64,000 nucleotides of DNA from assembly GCF_000284335.1 (NCBI RefSeq), contig NC_017096.1:930001-994000 (forward strand), in the 5' to 3' direction. Positions 18,755-27,141 of the stretch are shown piece by piece. Position 1 is the stretch's first letter, and every line of letters starts with the position of its first letter. Made by a program: the position numbers and the translations under genes. The stretch is from Caldisericum exile AZM16c01. GTDB taxonomy: Bacteria > Caldisericota > Caldisericia > Caldisericales > Caldisericaceae. The notes under the pieces were generated by a model that worked only from the letters and a program-made list of their open reading frames with translations, made no database searches and was not told the DNA's origin.

Positions 18755-20272
18755 TCAGAATTTAATATTGTACACAAGGAGAAATGCAAGAATCTGCAAA
18801 ATGTACTTACTCACAACCTCTGGTGGAGTTGTGTCTATTTCAATTTCAATAGTCTGAGTAAGTTCTCTTACTGCTTCGACAATCCTTCCAGCAATAACTT
18901 CTGATACGGGCTTTGAGAACGCTTTTTCTTTTCTTATTCTATTGAAAGCAACAGAATAAATTGCATTTTCATCCTTGAAGTTTTTAAGGAAGATGTCCTC
19001 AAGTAGTTCAAGAGAAACTTGTGCAATATCGTTTTTCTCCTGCTCAGGCATTGGAGGTAGGCTTGCAAGAGATTGACTTAAGAATTGTCTAATAGCAAGT
19101 GAAATCTTCTGTACATCAGTAACATTTTGTAACGATTGTCTTAATGGCTCGACAAGTGAATAAGCCTTATAAACAATGAATGTTATATATCCAAGATAAC
19201 TATCAACGTTAAGTAACCTCTTTATTTGCTCCATTGAGACAACTCTTATAGCCCTTTCTATACCGCTCTGTCCAAGTATTCTAAGCATTTCTTTAGTAAT
19301 CACATACATCATATCAAACAAATCGTAGCTTTCACCGAATCCAACATATAAGTTTAGCAATTTTGCGTCATCTCTTGAAATCACCTGTCCGTGGTTTTGG
19401 AAGTTCCAAACAAGTGCATGTGCTGTTTGAGAAGCAAGAATTGCCCTTTCTCTTTCTGGCTTATCCTTAAACATATATCTGAATAGAAAGTTATAAGCGT
19501 ACTGTTCTCCGGTGGTTAGTGCCCTGTAACACATATTAACAACAGTCGGATTAATCTGTTGAACAATCGGAACAAGATAACTCATTGCTGTATTCATTGC
19601 AATATCAACAGCATCTTCACGCTTAATAGGGACAGTTTGCGTTATATCCTGAGCCATTTTCAATGCAAGAGGAAAAAAGTCGGTCACAAACTTCCCATAA
19701 AGTTGCATAAATGGATAATACCCTTCAAGTGCTGATATGTGCAGATTTTCAATTAAAGGATGCTCCATCTGCATATCAAGAGGACCGATTTCGGATTGTG
19801 GACCCATTATTATCTCATCAGATGCAAGAGTCATAAGAGTTGCGGCTGATTTTGCAAAAAGAGGAACAACAGCCTTTAATTTTTTACATTTTGATCGAAC
19901 AATATTCATCATTTGGTATGCAGGATGGGGATATCCACCGTTTGACAAGATCACCATATCAATCCGTGTTTCTTCAGGTGGTGTTGTAATCTTATTCAGT
20001 TGATCTATAAGATCAAATACATCATCCCTGTCAACAGGCGCTCTTTCATTGTAAACAAGAAAAAGGATATATCTTGTTTCTTTTTGTGGTTTTTCTTCTG
20101 TGGGAGGAATAGGGGTATGAAGTGGTAAATTATCTTTTGATTCTTCAGTTGTTTTGGATTCTTCAGTTTTCTTTGATTCTTCTGTCGATTTGGGTCCTTC
20201 ATTGCTTTCACTTTTTTCAGGTATCTCACTTTCTTCAGTCATCTCTTCGTTTCTTTTTTCTTCCTCGTCCAT
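18755..20272 (-). CDS. SDH-family Clp-fold serine proteinase
   Basis: A 505-residue protein of the serine-dehydrogenase-proteinase family (SppA/ClpP superfamily). The core begins near residue 65 (RYILFLVYNERAPVDRDDV) and continues MVILSNGGYPHPAYQMM, LFAKSAATLMTLASDEI with probable nucleophile Ser142, and GPQSEIGPLDMQM. The first about 60 residues are an acidic Glu/Ser/Lys/Thr-rich tract with repeated TEESK units. The C-terminal half is helical. Family members are often membrane-associated. Substrate unknown. Confidence 0.82.
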   Translation of the reverse strand: MDEEEKRNEEMTEESEIPEKSESNEGPKSTEESKKTEESKTTEESKDNLPLHTPIPPTEEKPQKETRYILFLVYNERAPVDRDDVFDLIDQLNKITTPPEETRIDMVILSNGGYPHPAYQMMNIVRSKCKKLKAVVPLFAKSAATLMTLASDEIIMGPQSEIGPLDMQMEHPLIENLHISALEGYYPFMQLYGKFVTDFFPLALKMAQDITQTVPIKREDAVDIAMNTAMSYLVPIVQQINPTVVNMCYRALTTGEQYAYNFLFRYMFKDKPERERAILASQTAHALVWNFQNHGQVISRDDAKLLNLYVGFGESYDLFDMMYVITKEMLRILGQSGIERAIRVVSMEQIKRLLNVDSYLGYITFIVYKAYSLVEPLRQSLQNVTDVQKISLAIRQFLSQSLASLPPMPEQEKNDIAQVSLELLEDIFLKNFKDENAIYSVAFNRIRKEKAFSKPVSEVIAGRIVEAVRELTQTIEIEIDTTPPEVVSKYILQILAFLLVYNIKF

Positions 20273-20306
20273 AGAAACCTCCCAAAAGTTAATTAATTTC
20301 CAAATT

Positions 20307-20335
20307 ATTATACTGATTTGATCGAGATTTTACAA
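20307..20335 (-). promoter_or_regulatory. Promoter of the Clp-fold proteinase gene
   Basis: Minus strand: TTGTAA (20330-20335), 17-nt spacer, TATAAT (20307-20312), with GGGAGG before the ATG. Confidence 0.6.
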
Positions 20336-20382
20336 ATTTTTTTAATTTTTCTTAAAAATTTTTGCTAAAGTGAATAAATCTG

Positions 20383-20391
20383 TGGTATAAT
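20383..20391 (+). promoter_or_regulatory. Extended -10 promoter of the MEMO/AMMECR1 operon
   Basis: TGGTATAAT, followed within a few bases by AAGGAGGAG and the ATG at 20409. The RBS begins about where transcription would start, so the leader is very short. Confidence 0.7.
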
Positions 20392-20408
20392 TGATCAAGG
20401 AGGAGAAC

Positions 20409-21203
20409 ATGAAAATAAGGGATACTGCAGTGGCAGGAGCATTTTACCCTGAAGATAGGGAAGAATTGAAAAGCATGATTAGAAGGTTTGTAGAAAGTGC
20501 TCCTCTTGAAGACACAGATAATATAAAGGCAATTATTGCACCACACGCAGGTTATATCTATTCAGGCCCAATTGCAGGATATAGTTATAAACAGCTCACG
20601 AACATAGATTACCTCAAAAATATCAAAGTGATAATAATTGCTCCATCACATTATGCCTATTTTCATGGCGCTTCAGTTGGTCTCTTTGATGCCTATAAAA
20701 CTCCTTTGGGTTTTGTAAATGTTTCGAAAGATGCTCAAAAGTTACTTCAACTTGAAGAATTTCATTTTATTCTTGATGCACACCTTGAAGAGCATAGCAT
20801 AGAAGTGCAACTTCCATTTTTGCAGTACACTTTATCACACTTTGAAATTGTACCAATTCTATACAGCGAGATCTCAGAAGAATCACTTTTAAGAGGAATA
20901 CTATCCATTTTTGATGAAAATACAATCCTTGTAGTAAGTACTGATTTAAGTCATTACTATCCGTATGATATTGCAATCAAAAAAGATTCTCACTGCATTA
21001 AGGCAGTTCAGGAACTTAACAAGAAACATATTTTAAATTGTGAGGCCTGTGGCAAGACTGGTATCGCAACTGTAATTGATTTTGCAAAAGCAAACAATCT
21101 AAAAAGCAAGGTGCTTAAGTATGCAACAAGCGGCGACACAGCAGGACCAAAAACTCAGGTCGTAGGTTATTTATCGGCAGTATTCTACGGAGATACCTTA
21201 TGA
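20409..21203 (+). CDS. MEMO1 family protein (AmmeMemoRadiSam protein B)
   Basis: Homologue of human MEMO1, about 264 residues, related to extradiol-dioxygenase-fold proteins. Conserved putative metal-site elements include IIAPHAGYIYSGP, APSHYAYFHGAS, EEHSIEVQLPFLQ, STDLSHYYPY and CEACGKTG. The ATG at 20409 is chosen because AAGGAGGAG ends 3 nt before it; the earlier TTG lies inside the -10 box. AMMECR1 follows with an ATGA overlap. Biochemical role in bacteria is unknown. Confidence 0.92.
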   Translation: MKIRDTAVAGAFYPEDREELKSMIRRFVESAPLEDTDNIKAIIAPHAGYIYSGPIAGYSYKQLTNIDYLKNIKVIIIAPSHYAYFHGASVGLFDAYKTPLGFVNVSKDAQKLLQLEEFHFILDAHLEEHSIEVQLPFLQYTLSHFEIVPILYSEISEESLLRGILSIFDENTILVVSTDLSHYYPYDIAIKKDSHCIKAVQELNKKHILNCEACGKTGIATVIDFAKANNLKSKVLKYATSGDTAGPKTQVVGYLSAVFYGDTL

Positions 21204-21778
21204 ATGCAAATAATAAAATACTGCTCTTGAAATTATCTCGGAGAACAATCGAAACTTATCTAAAAGAGCGCAGAAAATTAAAAGTAACGAAAGACGAATT
21301 TCCAGATGAAGAATTTTGGCAGGATAGAGGCACCTTTGTCACATTAACAGAAAGCGGTTCTCTAAGAGGTTGTATAGGGTCAATTTATCCTGTAAGACCT
21401 CTTATATTAGATGTCATCGAGAACTCTATAAATGCTGCTTTTAAAGATCCACGTTTTTATCCAGTGGATGAATCTGAACTTCCTTATATTGAAATTGAAA
21501 TCTCAATTTTATCACCCCCTGAAAAAATTTATTTCAAGGACACAGAAGATCTTTTTGAAAAGGTTAAGCCATTCAAACACGGCGTAATTATAAGAAAAGG
21601 ATTTTACCAGGCTACTTTCCTACCACAAGTCTGGGAAGAATTACCAAATCATGAAGACTTTTTTACCCATCTCTGTTTAAAAGCAGGTTTGAACGGTGAT
21701 TGCTTTAGATACAAAAATTTAGAAGTTGAGGTGTACACGGTTCTCGCCTTCTCAGAAAAAGAAATGGGCTTGAGATAA
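21200..21778 (+). CDS. AMMECR1 domain protein (AmmeMemoRadiSam protein A)
   Basis: A 192-residue AMMECR1-family protein. The diagnostic motif GSLRGCIGSIYPVRPL lies near residue 52, with FKDPRFYPV, IEIEISILSPPEKI and FLPQVWEELPNHEDF downstream. It overlaps MEMO by 4 nt. The third member, the radical SAM enzyme, is encoded 12 kb away and broken. Function unknown. Confidence 0.93.
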   Translation: MNANNKILLLKLSRRTIETYLKERRKLKVTKDEFPDEEFWQDRGTFVTLTESGSLRGCIGSIYPVRPLILDVIENSINAAFKDPRFYPVDESELPYIEIEISILSPPEKIYFKDTEDLFEKVKPFKHGVIIRKGFYQATFLPQVWEELPNHEDFFTHLCLKAGLNGDCFRYKNLEVEVYTVLAFSEKEMGLR

Positions 21779-21788
21779 CCCAAGCCCA
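21765..21788. terminator. Bidirectional terminator between AMMECR1 and MFS genes
   Basis: Stem TGGGCTTG (21765-21772) / CAAGCCCA (21781-21788) with an 8-nt loop. It overlaps the AMMECR1 stop codon. In the minus direction it is followed by TTTCTTTTT, so it fits the MFS transcript best. Confidence 0.75.
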
Positions 21789-21794
21789 AAAAGT

Positions 21795-22997
21795 TTAGTG
21801 AGTTGATAGTCTATACGTATCTGGATCCTCAAAAATAAGACCAAGAATAGCAATTAAAACCATAGGAACAATACAAAATACAAGTAAAGAAATCTCAAAA
21901 CCTTTCGTAAGAGATCCTAATAAAGGAAAAATTGTCCCACCAAGATTTGCAAATATAAGTATTATTGCACTGCCAATTCCTGCGTTTTCAATTCCAACAT
22001 TACTAAAAGCACTTGGAAGATGGACACCAAGCGGATATATAGGAAACAAAGCAATGCCCAAAATGAGAGACTCAAAAAGAAGCAAACTAAATACATTAAT
22101 AAACATGCTCAAAAAAATCATCAAGATAACAACAATGGGAAGTATAATGAAAAATATCTTAACTTTTCGTATCCTATGACTCAAATCAGGAATTGTCATT
22201 GCACCGAGCAGACACCCAATAAGGATAAAGGCATTTATAAAAGATGCTTTTGTCGGATCAAGACCCAAAAACTCAACATTTAACTTTGGATACCATCCTG
22301 CAAGCCACTTAAAAACACCGATATCAAAAAACGAAATTAAAGAAAGTACTACAAGCGATTTATTTGAAAACACAAGTTTAAAACCATCTTTTAATGGTAA
22401 TCTTTTTTTCAAGGGTACATTCCTAATTGAATCATCCCAATCCATAATAACAAGCACATATATAACTGAAGTCACAAGAGTAATAAGGGATGTAATAATT
22501 AGAAAAATCTTAATTCCTAACATACTTGCAAGGGGATATGAAACAAAGAACGCAACGATTTGGCCCAAAACGAGAAATGCCGTAAAGTATGCGGTAATTT
22601 TTGAAGCGCTTTCCTTTGAGAATAATCTGTAAGTTAAGGGTGACCATGAGGTAAATGCAAAAGTTGCACTTAGCGCAAACCCAAAATGTGCAAGAAGTAA
22701 GAGTGTAAAATTAAATGAAAATAGTGCTCTCAAGACAGTAAAAATGCCCAAAAGCAAAGAAGCAATTGTCGTAGTTCTTTTTGGACTCCTATCACTATAT
22801 GCACCCGCAAAGTAGGAGAAGAGAACAAGCAAAAACGGAACAGCAGAAATTAATAGTTCAGCAAAGACAGGCTTTACTCCCATCCCCTCTTCAACGAATG
22901 TCTTTAAAATTGGTCCCCACATGAACCAATTAAATCCAATAAGCATTGTAATTAGTCCAAAAAGTACAAAGATTAAAACATTCTTTCTTTTTTCCAC
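21795..22997 (-). CDS. MFS transporter
   Basis: Major facilitator superfamily permease of 400 residues with about 12 membrane segments. The loop 2-3 signature is visible as FAGAYSDRSPKRTTTIAS (residues about 63-80). A charged central loop follows segment 6 (DWDDSIRNVPLKKRLPLKD). Start is GTG at 22997 with GGAGG upstream. Substrate cannot be predicted. Monocistronic, with the terminator at 21765-21788 behind it. Confidence 0.9.
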   Translation of the reverse strand: MEKRKNVLIFVLFGLITMLIGFNWFMWGPILKTFVEEGMGVKPVFAELLISAVPFLLVLFSYFAGAYSDRSPKRTTTIASLLLGIFTVLRALFSFNFTLLLLAHFGFALSATFAFTSWSPLTYRLFSKESASKITAYFTAFLVLGQIVAFFVSYPLASMLGIKIFLIITSLITLVTSVIYVLVIMDWDDSIRNVPLKKRLPLKDGFKLVFSNKSLVVLSLISFFDIGVFKWLAGWYPKLNVEFLGLDPTKASFINAFILIGCLLGAMTIPDLSHRIRKVKIFFIILPIVVILMIFLSMFINVFSLLLFESLILGIALFPIYPLGVHLPSAFSNVGIENAGIGSAIILIFANLGGTIFPLLGSLTKGFEISLLVFCIVPMVLIAILGLIFEDPDTYRLSTH

Positions 22998-23044
22998 TTC
23001 ATCCTCCTATTTTATAAATTTTTCTTAACATACCCTCTGCCCTC

Positions 23045-23072
23045 TTGACATTGTTTTCAAATTTGTTATACT
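23045..23072 (+). promoter_or_regulatory. Consensus promoter with no downstream gene on its strand
   Basis: TTGACA (23045-23050), 16-nt spacer, TATACT (23067-23072). The next plus-strand gene is more than 5 kb away and a terminator follows about 70 nt later. It therefore appears to drive a small RNA. Confidence 0.75.
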
Positions 23073-23078
23073 AACATC

Positions 23079-23176
23079 CAAGTAAGTACAGATATTCGCC
23101 ACCGAATACCTGATACCTACCTCCTTTCTTATTCATGCCAGGGAAGGTGCCCCCATCGCCTTCCCATTTTTTATTT
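23079..23176 (+). ncRNA. Candidate small RNA (about 98 nt)
   Basis: Expected to start near 23079 from the promoter at 23045-23072. It has a 6-bp hairpin TATTCG-CCAC-CGAATA (about 23093-23108), a single-stranded pyrimidine-rich linker ACCTACCTCCTTTCTT (about 23115-23130), and a terminator hairpin GGGAAGG/CCTTCCC with a U-tract. The linker contains a sequence complementary to GGAGG ribosome binding sites, so translational repression is plausible. Only the last few bases overlap, in antisense, the 3' end of the ABC transporter gene. No known RNA family recognised. Confidence 0.6.
23141..23176 (+). terminator. Terminator of the candidate sRNA
   Basis: GGGAAGG (23141-23147) / CCTTCCC (23159-23165), extendable by two pairs including a G-U, followed by ATTTTTTATTT. 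In the other direction no T-run follows, so it is specific to the plus strand. Confidence 0.8.
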
Positions 23177-24889
23177 GTATTGAGATTTGTAAAATTCATA
23201 GTAAAGACCTTTCTTTTCAAGTAGTTGCTCATGCGTGCCTTCTTCAACAATTCTTCCCTTATTTAATACATAAATTCTATTAACGTTCCTAATAGTCGAG
23301 AGTCTATGTGCAATGATAATAGAAGTTCTTCCTTTCATAAGGATTTTCGTTCCTTTTTCTATAAGTTCTTCTGTGCGTGAATCAATAGAAGATGTTGCCT
23401 CATCTAAAATTAATATTCTTGGATTATGAATTAGCGCTCTTGCAAAAGAGATAAGTTGACGCTCTCCCATCGAAATATTCTTTCCTTCGGTTGATAACTC
23501 CGTGTATAAACCTTTCGGTAATCTTTTAATATAGTCGTAAATTCCAAGCATTTTGCAGACATTTTCGACACTTTCTATCGAATAATCATCTCCAAGAGTT
23601 ATATTATCAAGGACAGTCCCTCTAAAAATAAACACATTCTGTAACACCATTCCAAGATACTTTCTAAAATGGCCTTTGCAAGCAAATTTGAGATCGTGGT
23701 CATCAATTGAAACAACACCACTAATTGGATCGTAAAATCCAAATATCAAATTCGCAATTGTTGTTTTCCCTGCACCTGTAAATCCAACTATCGCAACACT
23801 TTCCCCTTTCTCAACCTCGATATTTATTCCCTTCAACACATCATTTGCACTTTCATATGCAAAATAAACATTATTAAGAGTTACCTTCCCTTCTACTTCA
23901 AACCTTTCGCCGTCCTCAAGATTCTCCTCAAGTTCGTTTTCCTTTAAAAACTCATCAATTTTAACCATAGACGAAACCGCATTTTGTAAAATCGAGAATT
24001 TGTCCGAAAGGTCCCCTAAGGGTCCATAAAGGTATGAAAGGTAGCTTGAAAATGAAATTATTGTGCCTATTGTTCCGTTGCCTTTTATTGTAAAAATACC
24101 ACCTACAAATACAAGGAGGAAAATCGATAGGTACGATGAAATATTAACAGTTTGCCTTAATACAACATTTGTAACCTGAGATTTATAAAAATTGTCCCTA
24201 AAATCTTTTGCATATCCTCTAAATTTTTCAATTGCACTTTTCTCCATATTAAATATCTGGACTACATGAATGCCTGTAAGAACTTCTTGCATATGAATAT
24301 TCATTTTTGTTAAGGCATCTCGAACTTTCTCATAAATTTTTTCAACCAGATTGCCTAAATATAGAGAGAATATTACTGCAACAGGTAAAGGTGAAAGAAC
24401 AATAAGCCCAAGTTTTGGATTGATGTAGATAAGAAAACCTACGGCAAGCGCTATAAATAAAAGATCCGCAAACAACGAGACAAGCCCTGCATTGAGAAGA
24501 TCATTCATATTTTCAACATCGTTTGTAATGCGCGTAATTATTTTTCCTGAAGGTTCTCTTGAGAAGGATTCAATTTTAAACCTTGCCACTGTATAAAATA
24601 AATCGCGCCTTATATCTTGCATTATTCTCTGTCCTGCATAGTTTCCTACATAGATTTGAATTAACTTGAAAAGAATATTTGAAATAACTGCAACAAGGAC
24701 GAGTATAAGAAATTTTTTTACATTCCCAAAATCCTTTGTTGAGATAAGTGTATCAATAACATTCTTAATAAGATAAGGAATAATTGCAGAAGTAATTGAG
24801 GCAATAAGCATTCCAAAAAACGTTATGAGAAGCAAAATTTTGTATTTCAAAAAGTAGGCTATAAACCTTTTAATTGATTCTCTTCTCAT
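23171..24889 (-). CDS. ABC exporter half-transporter, subunit with catalytic Walker B
   Basis: A 572-residue membrane-fused ABC protein: six membrane segments (residues 1-315), then the NBD with GFTGAGKTTIANLIFG (Walker A), ISMGERQLISFARAL (degenerate signature, SMGE for SGGQ), LILDEATSSIDS (Walker B with catalytic Glu) and IIIAHRLSTI (H-loop His). It pairs with the preceding gene (4-nt overlap) as a heterodimer of the TM287/288 or BmrCD type. Probably exports drugs or lipids. Confidence 0.92.
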   Translation of the reverse strand: MRRESIKRFIAYFLKYKILLLITFFGMLIASITSAIIPYLIKNVIDTLISTKDFGNVKKFLILVLVAVISNILFKLIQIYVGNYAGQRIMQDIRRDLFYTVARFKIESFSREPSGKIITRITNDVENMNDLLNAGLVSLFADLLFIALAVGFLIYINPKLGLIVLSPLPVAVIFSLYLGNLVEKIYEKVRDALTKMNIHMQEVLTGIHVVQIFNMEKSAIEKFRGYAKDFRDNFYKSQVTNVVLRQTVNISSYLSIFLLVFVGGIFTIKGNGTIGTIISFSSYLSYLYGPLGDLSDKFSILQNAVSSMVKIDEFLKENELEENLEDGERFEVEGKVTLNNVYFAYESANDVLKGINIEVEKGESVAIVGFTGAGKTTIANLIFGFYDPISGVVSIDDHDLKFACKGHFRKYLGMVLQNVFIFRGTVLDNITLGDDYSIESVENVCKMLGIYDYIKRLPKGLYTELSTEGKNISMGERQLISFARALIHNPRILILDEATSSIDSRTEELIEKGTKILMKGRTSIIIAHRLSTIRNVNRIYVLNKGRIVEEGTHEQLLEKKGLYYEFYKSQYK

Positions 24890-26595
24890 AGATTAGCCTC
24901 TAAGAGTTGTTTGCGATAAAGATGGTAAAAGTACCCTTCTTTTGAAATTAGCTCGTTAAATGTGCCTTCTTCGATTATTTTCCCGTCAACAAGTACAAAA
25001 ATACGATTTGCGATAAGAAGAGAACTCAGTCTTTCGGAAATCATAATAACAGTTAGCCCATTTTTTATGAAATACTCTTCAAGATTTTTTATAATGTTAC
25101 TTTCAGTTTTGAAATCAACACTTGCAAGGGCATCATCGAGAATGAGATACGGACGTTTAGTTAATAATGCACGCGCTATTGCAATCCTTTGCCTTTCTCC
25201 ACCGGATAAAGTTATTCCTTGTTCTCCAACAACTGTGTTAAAACCATCTTTAAAGGACATAATATCGTCGTAAATACAGGCAACCTTTGCAACATTTTCG
25301 ATTTCCTCTCTTGTTGCATCTGGATTACCAATCTTTATGTTGTTATATATGGTGTCAGAGAATAAAAACCCTTCCTGAGGAACATATGAGAATATTCTCT
25401 TTATACTTTCAAACGAAATGCTGTTAATATCTATTCCATCATAAAAAATCGAGCCTTTCTTCGCATCTACTATTTTAAGTAGTAAATGAATTAAGGCCGT
25501 TTTTCCAGAACCAGGTGCACCTGTTATACCTATTACTTCACCTTTACTTATATTAAGACTAATGCCTTTAAGTACTTCGACATTATCATCGAATGAAAAA
25601 TGTAAGTCTTTTATATGAATTCTTTCAATGTCTGTAATAAGTCTTCCTGACTTTTCTTTAGGTTGATTTAGTACCTCCTCAATTCGTGAGAGGGACGCAG
25701 TTGCTCTCTGGTAAAGAGCAATAGAAAAACCAACAGCCATCATTGGCCATGTGAGAGTTTCTATATATTGAAAGAATGCTGCGATTGTTCCCATTCCAAC
25801 AACGCCTTTAATATATAGAAGCCCACCGTAGAAAATGAGCACAAGGTTTGCCGCATTAATCATAAAATTAACAATTGGATCAAAAAAACCATCCAGTTTT
25901 ACAAGTTGCATATTTTCCTTTAAATACTCCTGATTGACATTGTGGAACAATTTTGTAAAATATTGTTCTTTAACAAATGCCTTGATAACCCTTATGCCGT
26001 TAACAAGTTCCCTCACACGCACGCTCATGTCAGCGAATATCATGTTGATTCTTTTGTAAATCCTGTGAATCTTTGTGCCAAAATTCAAAGCAAGCGGAAA
26101 AAGAAATAAAAGAGGAACGCTTACTGCAAGAGTAAGTTTAAGGTTCATTCTCATCATAAATATGAACGTTGTAAGCCCAAGGACAAACACATCAATAATT
26201 GCAAGAAATCCCATGATTAGAAACATTCTAACGGCTTGAGTATCATTCGTTACCCTTGACATCAAATCTCCTATCTCAAACTTTTCAAGTGTTTTGCGTT
26301 TAAAAAATACAAAACTTTCAAAAATTTTGTTTTTAAGTTCATAGTCAAAACTCAAAACTGCCTTACGTAGCAAACTTTGATATAAGAATCTGAGACTTAC
26401 TATTCCAAAAGAAAGCACAAGAATATAGATAGAATACTTAAAAAGATTTGTCGTGTTTTTTACCGAGATACTATCAATCGCAGATTTAGTAAATTGCGGA
26501 AGATAGACCTGCGCAAAGTCAACAACTATTAAAAGAGTAACGATTGCAACATATCTAAAGAATTCTTTTCTAAAATAATCTTTAAGCGTTTTCAT
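24886..26595 (-). CDS. ABC exporter half-transporter, subunit with degenerate site
   Basis: A 569-residue partner of the downstream ABC gene. TMD residues 1-310, then GAPGSGKTALIHLLLK (Walker A), LSGGERQRIAIARAL (canonical signature), LILDDALASVDF (Asp in place of the catalytic Glu) and VIMISERLSS (Glu in place of the H-loop His). These substitutions are complementary to those in the partner, giving one active and one degenerate ATP site, as established for heterodimeric exporters. It overlaps the upstream gene by 14 nt. Confidence 0.92.
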   Translation of the reverse strand: MKTLKDYFRKEFFRYVAIVTLLIVVDFAQVYLPQFTKSAIDSISVKNTTNLFKYSIYILVLSFGIVSLRFLYQSLLRKAVLSFDYELKNKIFESFVFFKRKTLEKFEIGDLMSRVTNDTQAVRMFLIMGFLAIIDVFVLGLTTFIFMMRMNLKLTLAVSVPLLFLFPLALNFGTKIHRIYKRINMIFADMSVRVRELVNGIRVIKAFVKEQYFTKLFHNVNQEYLKENMQLVKLDGFFDPIVNFMINAANLVLIFYGGLLYIKGVVGMGTIAAFFQYIETLTWPMMAVGFSIALYQRATASLSRIEEVLNQPKEKSGRLITDIERIHIKDLHFSFDDNVEVLKGISLNISKGEVIGITGAPGSGKTALIHLLLKIVDAKKGSIFYDGIDINSISFESIKRIFSYVPQEGFLFSDTIYNNIKIGNPDATREEIENVAKVACIYDDIMSFKDGFNTVVGEQGITLSGGERQRIAIARALLTKRPYLILDDALASVDFKTESNIIKNLEEYFIKNGLTVIMISERLSSLLIANRIFVLVDGKIIEEGTFNELISKEGYFYHLYRKQLLEANL

Positions 26596-27133
26596 TAATT
26601 ACTGGCTCTCTTGAAACCTCTTTTCCAAAGCCTAACTCGTTAATAGATGCAAAAACAATAAAAGAAAATGCAAAATTAAATAGCGCCTGATTCCTTAAAA
26701 ATGGCAAACCTGCAAGCATGCAAGTAATATAGCCTAAAAGAGTTTTGGGATAAAAATTAAAAACAAAGAAAACCATACTATTAGTGATAAAATAAAAGGC
26801 AAGTGTCCCCACAATCTCCATAAGGATTACATTATAGATTTTTCTTCCTCTAAGTAAATACTGGGTTAAAATAACCAAAACCCATCCAACAATTACTATT
26901 GCCTCCCATCTAAAATCAAAAGGCACATGCAAAGTAATATTAAGCAAGATATCTGAAAGAATAACGAGAATTGGAACTACCGATAACGCAGTTTTTTTGT
27001 TAAAACCTAACAAGGTAAATGCAATAAGGCTCGAAAAGAACTCAACATTGGGAAGTTTAAAAGGAATAAACCTATAAAACACGGAAACAAGCGCAAAAAA
27101 TACAAACACAACCTTTTTCAAATCTTTTTTCAT
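26582..27133 (-). CDS. DUF6580-like integral membrane protein
   Basis: A 183-residue protein with five or six membrane segments. The N-terminal pattern RFIPFKLPNVEFFSSLIAFT and later NSMVFFVFNFYPKTLLGYI recall the DUF6580 family, which resembles ECF-type S components. Function unknown. It sits between the flavoprotein and ABC exporter genes, overlapping the latter by 14 nt and starting 8 nt after the flavoprotein stop. The family call rests on memory of motifs and is moderate. Confidence 0.65.
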   Translation of the reverse strand: MKKDLKKVVFVFFALVSVFYRFIPFKLPNVEFFSSLIAFTLLGFNKKTALSVVPILVILSDILLNITLHVPFDFRWEAIVIVGWVLVILTQYLLRGRKIYNVILMEIVGTLAFYFITNSMVFFVFNFYPKTLLGYITCMLAGLPFLRNQALFNFAFSFIVFASINELGFGKEVSREPVINENA

Positions 27134-27141
27134 AATACCTC

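Noticed and set aside
20005-20229. Basic, Lys-rich frame overlapping the N-terminus of the Clp-fold proteinase
   Set aside because: It is an out-of-frame reading of the repetitive TEESK coding sequence and has no start signals.
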